Assembly: GCA_037141235.1 (NCBI GenBank)
Contig: JBAXCY010000011.1
Coordinates: forward strand, 1-34,280
DNA: 34,280 nt
Reading direction: 5' to 3'
Source of the DNA: Bog-756 sp037141235
GTDB lineage: Bacteria; Actinomycetota; Acidimicrobiia; Acidimicrobiales; RAAP-2
Position 1 is the stretch's first letter. Each line of letters starts with the position of its first letter. Made by a program: the position numbers and the translations under genes. The notes under the pieces are model-generated. The model did no database searches. It was not told the origin of the DNA and saw only the letters and a list, made by a program, of their open reading frames with translations. Shown piece after piece: positions 30,631 to 34,280 of this stretch.

Positions 30631-31803
30631 ATGTCCATCGACGAGTCCCAGGTTGCCGCAGCAATTGCGTCTGTGGTCGACCCCGAGTTGCGCCGTCCGT
30701 TGGGGGAGCTGGGCATGGTCGGACGCATCCAGACCAAGCGCAAGAAGGCTGCCGTCGAGCTGGATCTGCCGGTGGCGGACTACCCCCAGACCGAAGAGCT
30801 GTTCTCCAGGGTGCGGGCTGCGGTGGCTGCATTGGGCGGGGTGGACGAGGTGACGGTCGAATCGGCAGTCATGGACGAGGAGAACCGTGCACGCCTGCGG
30901 ATGCTCCTGCGAGGCGATGCCGTCGACGGCGGAACTATGCATGCGGCCGATGACGGGCACGGCCACGACCATGGAAGCGCTCTCGGACACGAGGACGGCC
31001 GGCCTAACAAGTTCATGGAGCCGCGCTCCAAGACGCGCATCATCGGGATCTCTTCGGGGAAGGGTGGAGTAGGCAAGTCGTCGGTGACGGTCAACCTGGC
31101 CGTCGCACTGGCTCAAGCCGGGTACGACGTCGGGATCCTCGACGCCGACGTATATGGGTTCTCGGTGCCGAAGATGCTGGGGGTACGGACCGACCCGCTC
31201 ATTATCGGTGACCTAGTGGTTCCGCCAACCGCCAACGGCGTGCGCTGTCTGTCGATGGGGTTCTTCGTGGCCGACGACACTCCAGTGATCTGGCGTGGAC
31301 CGATGCTGCACAAGGCGCTCGAGCAGTTCTTGGTCGACGCCTACTGGGGTGAGCCCGACTTCTTGTTGATCGACATGCCTCCTGGTACCGGGGATGTCAC
31401 GCTGTCACTCGGCCAGTATCTGACCAAGACCGAGGTCTTCGTGGTCACCACACCCCAACCGGCCGCCCAGCGTGTGGCCCAGCGCTCGGCCTACGCGGCC
31501 CGCAAGCTGAAGCTGGCGGTGCGCGGAGTGATCGAGAACATGAGTTGGTTCACCGGCGACGATGGCACCCGCTACGAACTGTTCGGCAGCGGGGGAGGCC
31601 AACTCCTGGCCGACGACCTCGGCGTTCCCTTGTTGGGCAAGGTACCGCTGGTCCAGGCGTTGCGCGAAGGTGGCGACGACGGCATCCCGGTCGTGGTGGC
31701 TGACCCGGAAAGTGACGCAGCCCTGGTGTTCGCCCAACTGGCGAAGACGATCGCCGGACTCGGTCCGGCCCGCGTCTATCGACGCGAACTCACCGTCAAG
31801 TAG
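30631..31803 (+). CDS. Mrp/NBP35-type P-loop ATPase, Fe-S cluster carrier
   Basis: Cytoplasmic ATPase that transfers iron-sulfur clusters to target proteins, 390 residues. Residues 1-95 are a MIP18/DUF59 domain (VVDPELRRPLGELGMV). A His-rich linker follows (104-120, HAADDGHGHDHGSALGH). The ATPase domain has the deviant Walker A SSGKGGVGKSS (141-151), DADVYGFSVP, LLIDMPPGTGDVTLS, and FGSGGG. The CxxC that bridges the cluster in most Mrp dimers, just after ENMSWF, is absent; the segment reads TGDDGTRYELFG. Some other actinobacterial Mrp proteins also lack it. AGGAG lies 7 bases before the ATG, so unlike many neighbours this gene uses a normal ribosome site. It diverges from the SufR-like gene; a hairpin follows. 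Confidence 0.92.
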   Translation: MSIDESQVAAAIASVVDPELRRPLGELGMVGRIQTKRKKAAVELDLPVADYPQTEELFSRVRAAVAALGGVDEVTVESAVMDEENRARLRMLLRGDAVDGGTMHAADDGHGHDHGSALGHEDGRPNKFMEPRSKTRIIGISSGKGGVGKSSVTVNLAVALAQAGYDVGILDADVYGFSVPKMLGVRTDPLIIGDLVVPPTANGVRCLSMGFFVADDTPVIWRGPMLHKALEQFLVDAYWGEPDFLLIDMPPGTGDVTLSLGQYLTKTEVFVVTTPQPAAQRVAQRSAYAARKLKLAVRGVIENMSWFTGDDGTRYELFGSGGGQLLADDLGVPLLGKVPLVQALREGGDDGIPVVVADPESDAALVFAQLAKTIAGLGPARVYRRELTVK

Positions 31804-31832
31804 GCGGTGACCGTAACTCTCGTCGTCACCGC
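31804..31832 (+). terminator. Hairpin after mrp
   Basis: Perfect 8-bp inverted repeat GCGGTGAC/GTCACCGC around a 13-base loop, starting right after the mrp stop. From 31833 to about 32040 I see no gene or motif I would name. Confidence 0.55.
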
Positions 31833-32043
31833 TCGATAGGGCAACACGTTGGCACTCACTGAGGATGGCGGAGGAAGAACGCGTCAGTCAGTGGTGGGTT
31901 CGCCAGCTTGGTGCGATGAGATGTATCCAACCTCGTGCCTGGTGACACCCATCAGGGACAACCACCGCTATGACCGGGGATGGCGCCGAGGAGTACCTGA
32001 CCCGGCCGTGGTGTTATCGCTCGACCTCACCCCGTCGCAGTCC

Positions 32044-32508
32044 TGCTCCGCCCACTCCCTCCACGGAGAGTGAAACGCTGACAAAGAGGACGCTGCTCTC
32101 TGGTGGCCCGAGGTGTCCATGCACGCCTTCCGGTCCTCCAAGAAGGGCGACCGCAAGGGGCGGGCCGTCGAATTCCTCCGGTGCAAGTCTCGGGATCGTT
32201 CCAAGCCGTCGGTCACCTTCGTCGAGTCCGCCCGGCGCCTGGCCAAGAAGGTGGTCGCCGGTGAGGCCTCCATCTCGAAGGACACCATCTCCCGTGTCGG
32301 GGGGCGTTGGCCGGCATCGGTGCTCGTGAGGTACCTGGTTCGGTATCTGATTCGGTATCTGAAGTGGTATCTGAACCGATACCAAGTTCGGCCATTTATT
32401 CAATAAGTAGTTCAGCCAGTGGTGGTTCCTCCGGTACCAGGCCGGTTCAACCCGACCACCTCCATCGGGGTCGACGCCGGCATTGCCCACTTGGCCACCC
32501 TGTCGTAA
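32044..32508 (+). pseudogene. Decayed TnpB (IS200/IS605 or IS607 type) fragment
   Basis: One reading frame, read through two stops, resembles TnpB. SAHSLHGE, then TGA at 32071, then NADKEDAALWWPEVS match the usual SAYSLRKAWNADKDEVAPWWAEVS pattern; the TGA falls where Trp is expected. Next come SSKKGDRKGRAVEFLRCKSRDRSKPSVTF, then SARRLAKKVVAGEASISKDTISRVGGRW, as in TnpB's middle domain, with short internal deletions. The frame then enters a 12-bp repeat array, hits TAA at 32404, and resumes with TTSIGVDAGIAHLATLS, the RuvC-I motif with its Asp, before TAA at 32506. The N-terminus, RuvC-II/III and the zinc finger are missing. It cannot make an active nuclease. The family call is from motif memory. 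Confidence 0.7.
32330..32389 (+). repeat. 12-bp tandem repeats inside the TnpB relic
   Basis: Units GGTACCTGGTTC, GGTATCTGATTC, GGTATCTGAAGT and GGTATCTGAACC, then a decayed fifth unit starting GATACC. The fourth and fifth units also form the hairpin GGTATC-TGAACC-GATACC. It interrupts the TnpB-like frame where the second core strand would continue. Confidence 0.8.
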
Positions 32509-32546
32509 GTCGCAGTTAAAACGGCTGGCGGGCAGGGCGTAAACGT

Positions 32547-32592
32547 GCCAGGGGCGGATCGGGGTTGCGGGACCCTGATCGACGCCCCTGGC
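32547..32592. other. Long imperfect hairpin
   Basis: GCCAGGGGCG pairs perfectly with CGCCCCTGGC (10 bp). After a 2-base bulge, GATCGGGGT pairs with ACCCTGATC (9 bp with one G-T wobble) around the loop TGCGGG. It is the strongest secondary structure in the window. It lies 40 bases after the TnpB relic, so it may be the transposon's right-end hairpin or a terminator. Confidence 0.6.
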
Positions 32593-32601
32593 CGCTCCAT
32601 A

Positions 32602-32617
32602 GTAGGGCGCTCCCTAC
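32602..32617. other. Second short hairpin near the TnpB relic
   Basis: GTAGGG-CGCT-CCCTAC, a perfect 6-bp stem with a 4-base loop, 9 bases after the long hairpin. The rest of the gap to 32742 shows no gene or clear motif. Confidence 0.45.
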
Positions 32618-32742
32618 CGCCTATGCCCTGAATCTACGTTCTCACCAGTGGCATCTTCGAGGCCCAACCCGTAACCAGGTGAGCACGCTTGCGCCGCACG
32701 GAGCCGCTGGCGGTCTGGTGCGTAGTCCGCCCATCTGCTGTC

Positions 32743-33153
32743 ATGATGGGAAGTGTGAACACCATCTTGAACATCTTGTGGCTCGTGCTGTGCGGTCTGT
32801 GGCTGGCCATCGGCTATGTGATCGCCGGCATCCTCATGTGCATCATGATCATCACCATCCCGTTCGGCATCGCCAGCTTCCGCCTAGCGGCTTATACGCT
32901 CTGGCCGTTTGGACGGAAGCTGGTGGCGAAGCCTAATGCTGGGGCCGGTTCGTTCTTGGGCAACATCCTGTGGTTCCTGCTGGCCGGAGTGTGGATGGCC
33001 ATCGCTCACATCATCACGGGGATCGCTCTCTGCCTCACCATCATCGGAATTCCCCTCGGAATCGCCGACTTCAAATTGGCGGCAGCCGCGATCGCCCCTT
33101 TAGGCAAGGACATCGTGGCCACCAATAATCCGAGGGCGTTTTACCGGTCCTAG
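32743..33153 (+). CDS. YccF domain membrane protein
   Basis: Small inner-membrane protein of about 136 residues with an internal duplication. NILWLVLCGLWLAIGYVIAGILMCIMIITIPFGIASFRLAAYTLWPFG is followed by the related NILWFLLAGVWMAIAHIITGIALCLTIIGIPLGIADFKLAAAAIAPLG. This two-fold pattern is the YccF (DUF307) signature; function is unknown. Starts at ATG 32743, ATG 32746 or GTG 32755 are all possible. The GTG gives VNTILNILW, which matches the usual family N-terminus; no ribosome site decides between them. The gene is followed directly by a 23-bp tandem duplication. Confidence 0.88.
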   Translation: MMGSVNTILNILWLVLCGLWLAIGYVIAGILMCIMIITIPFGIASFRLAAYTLWPFGRKLVAKPNAGAGSFLGNILWFLLAGVWMAIAHIITGIALCLTIIGIPLGIADFKLAAAAIAPLGKDIVATNNPRAFYRS

Positions 33154-33154
33154 C

Positions 33155-33200
33155 GTCCGCCCCCGTCCGTCCCGTCCGTCCGCCCCCGTCCGTCCCGTCC
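33155..33200 (+). repeat. Perfect 23-bp tandem duplication
   Basis: Two identical 23-base copies (33155-33177 and 33178-33200), made only of C, G and T and built from GTCC sub-motifs. They begin 2 bases after the YccF stop codon. The lack of any mismatch suggests a recent event. The remaining 126 bases to the next gene hold no motif beyond the GGGGGG at 33314-33319. Confidence 0.9.
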
Positions 33201-33326
33201 ACGTGCCAGGTGCACCGATGTGTAACGTTTGAGGCGTTGATTCGTTTTCACTCGAGAAGCTGCACTGGGGGCTCAAGGTGAGATGCTGCCACCATGTAGG
33301 AAACGTAAGCAACGGGGGGCAGATGA

Positions 33327-34259
33327 GTGAACGGCAGCGGTGGCAGCCAGTTCCATCCAGGCACTCCCGGTGACGGCCGGTGTGCCAATGGGCTCATGGT
33401 GACGGCCAGCCGATCGACGATGCGCATCCGCCTGGTAGCGGCAGCGGGCGCGGTTGCGGCGGTGGTGTTCTGCGCCGGCGGGCCAACCGTGGCGCACGCA
33501 GCCACTTCGCAGCACGAGGTCTCCTCCGCTGGCACGCATCTGCGGGCTCCGGATATGAGCACGGGGAGCATAATCAGGCACGGACTCTCGAGTTCGAACT
33601 CGCTCGACTGGGCCGGCTACGCCGTCACCGGTCCCACGATCACCAGTGTTTCTGGCAGTTGGACGCAACCAGCGGCGATATGTCCGGGCACCAAAGCCCA
33701 GCAGTCAGCATTCTGGGTCGGCATCGATGGGTTCACATCGGACAGCACAACAGTGGAGCAGATCGGAACGGACGCAGACTGCACGAAGGGCACGCACAGG
33801 AACCCAGGTGGTCCGGTCTACTACGCATGGTTCGAGATGTATCCGCTGCCGCTGGTGGTGCTCGATCCAGCCACATATCCAGTGACGCCGGGCAACGTCT
33901 TGAGTGCCAGCGTCACTGCATCGGGTTCGAACTATGTGCTGGCCATAACCAATGTCGGCCACTGGTCGTTCTCGACAACCCAGGTGGCGCCAGGTGGAAC
34001 CCTCAATACCTCGGCTGAGTTGGTGACTGAGGCACCGTTGCTCTGCAAGGACGGTAAGTGCAAGCCGATCGCACTGGCTGACTTCTCCTCGGTGGCCTTT
34101 ACTGGAGCGACCGTCAACGGAGTGGCACTCACCGCGCCGGGACTTACGGCGAATCGGATCACCATGACGAAGAATAGGAAGGGCACTGTGGTCAAGGCGT
34201 CTCCATCGGTGCTCGACCCGACCGGCCGCGCCTTCGTCATCAGTTGGCTGCACGTCTGA
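33327..34259 (+). CDS. Secreted G1 (eqolisin-type) glutamic peptidase
   Basis: Predicted exported acid peptidase, 310 residues from the GTG at 33327. The signal sequence MRIRLVAAAGAVAAVVFCAGG ends in AHA-ATS, a good signal peptidase site. The G1 pattern follows: SLDWAGYAVTG, VSGSWTQP, SAFWVGIDGF, TVEQIGTDADC with Gln145, AWFEMYP, and SAELVTEAP, where Glu231 aligns with the catalytic Glu of AEWIVE in scytalidoglutamic peptidase. The GTG has GGGGGG 7 bases upstream. ATGs at 33396 and 33420 would give a more normal signal peptide, so the true start may lie there. A 16-codon frame (33323-33373) overlaps the 5' end and is probably chance. Four cysteines may form disulfides. The gene stands alone at the window edge. 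Confidence 0.78.
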   Translation: MNGSGGSQFHPGTPGDGRCANGLMVTASRSTMRIRLVAAAGAVAAVVFCAGGPTVAHAATSQHEVSSAGTHLRAPDMSTGSIIRHGLSSSNSLDWAGYAVTGPTITSVSGSWTQPAAICPGTKAQQSAFWVGIDGFTSDSTTVEQIGTDADCTKGTHRNPGGPVYYAWFEMYPLPLVVLDPATYPVTPGNVLSASVTASGSNYVLAITNVGHWSFSTTQVAPGGTLNTSAELVTEAPLLCKDGKCKPIALADFSSVAFTGATVNGVALTAPGLTANRITMTKNRKGTVVKASPSVLDPTGRAFVISWLHV

Positions 34260-34280
34260 TCCATCGACTGACCAGTTCCA

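Noticed and set aside
31849..32073. A 74-residue reading frame before the TnpB relic
   Set aside because: Only its last eight residues resemble anything (the TnpB relic); the rest has no motif, start signal or conservation that I can see.

Overview
This is a GC-rich, densely packed bacterial chromosome segment. An actinobacterium, most likely of the class Acidimicrobiia or a close relative, is the best guess. The reasons are the actinobacterial type of ValS, the SigK/RskA-type sigma and anti-sigma pair, the DUF4395 protein, a secreted protein ending in six 42-residue SDGG(I/V)F repeats, many GTG starts and many apparently leaderless genes. The lineage is inferred from protein style only. I see no rRNA, tRNA, CRISPR array, prophage or intact mobile element.

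Layout. 1-4.1 kb: valS and cysS diverge from one short shared promoter core. 4.2-5.6 kb: an acyl-CoA dehydrogenase behind a promoter that carries a perfect palindrome. 5.7-10.2 kb: a tightly coupled three-gene catabolic operon of Baeyer-Villiger-type flavin monooxygenase, two-domain short-chain dehydrogenase and amidohydrolase/lactonase. Together these could take an alcohol to a ketone, then to an ester or lactone, then to a hydroxy acid. 10.2-13.9 kb: a secreted beta-propeller/repeat protein, a low-molecular-weight phosphatase and a DUF4395 membrane protein. 13.9-15.5 kb: an ECF sigma factor and its RskA-like zinc anti-sigma factor. 15.5-19.4 kb: a TetR regulator, a GT4 glycosyltransferase, a crotonase-family enzyme and GDP-mannose 4,6-dehydratase.

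19.4-27.5 kb holds a complete System I cytochrome c maturation cluster: ccdA, ccmA, B, C, D, E, F, G and a ccmH-ccmI fusion. Most junctions overlap by 1-11 bases. This system is not the one usually described in actinobacteria. 27.6-31.8 kb: a quinone-oxidoreductase-like gene, then a cysteine desulfurase-like gene and a SufR-like regulator. These diverge from an Mrp/NBP35-type Fe-S carrier, which suggests an iron-sulfur homeostasis locus.

31.8-34.3 kb is the least constrained part. It has a decayed TnpB (IS200/IS605- or IS607-type) relic interrupted by stops and a 12-bp repeat array, strong hairpins, a YccF membrane protein, a perfect 23-bp tandem duplication and a secreted G1-type glutamic peptidase.

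One regulatory theme runs through the window. Many genes have a TANNNT hexamer ending 6-9 bases before the start codon, as expected for leaderless transcripts. At two divergent gene pairs the hexamers of both strands overlap in one 7-bp TANNNTA core.
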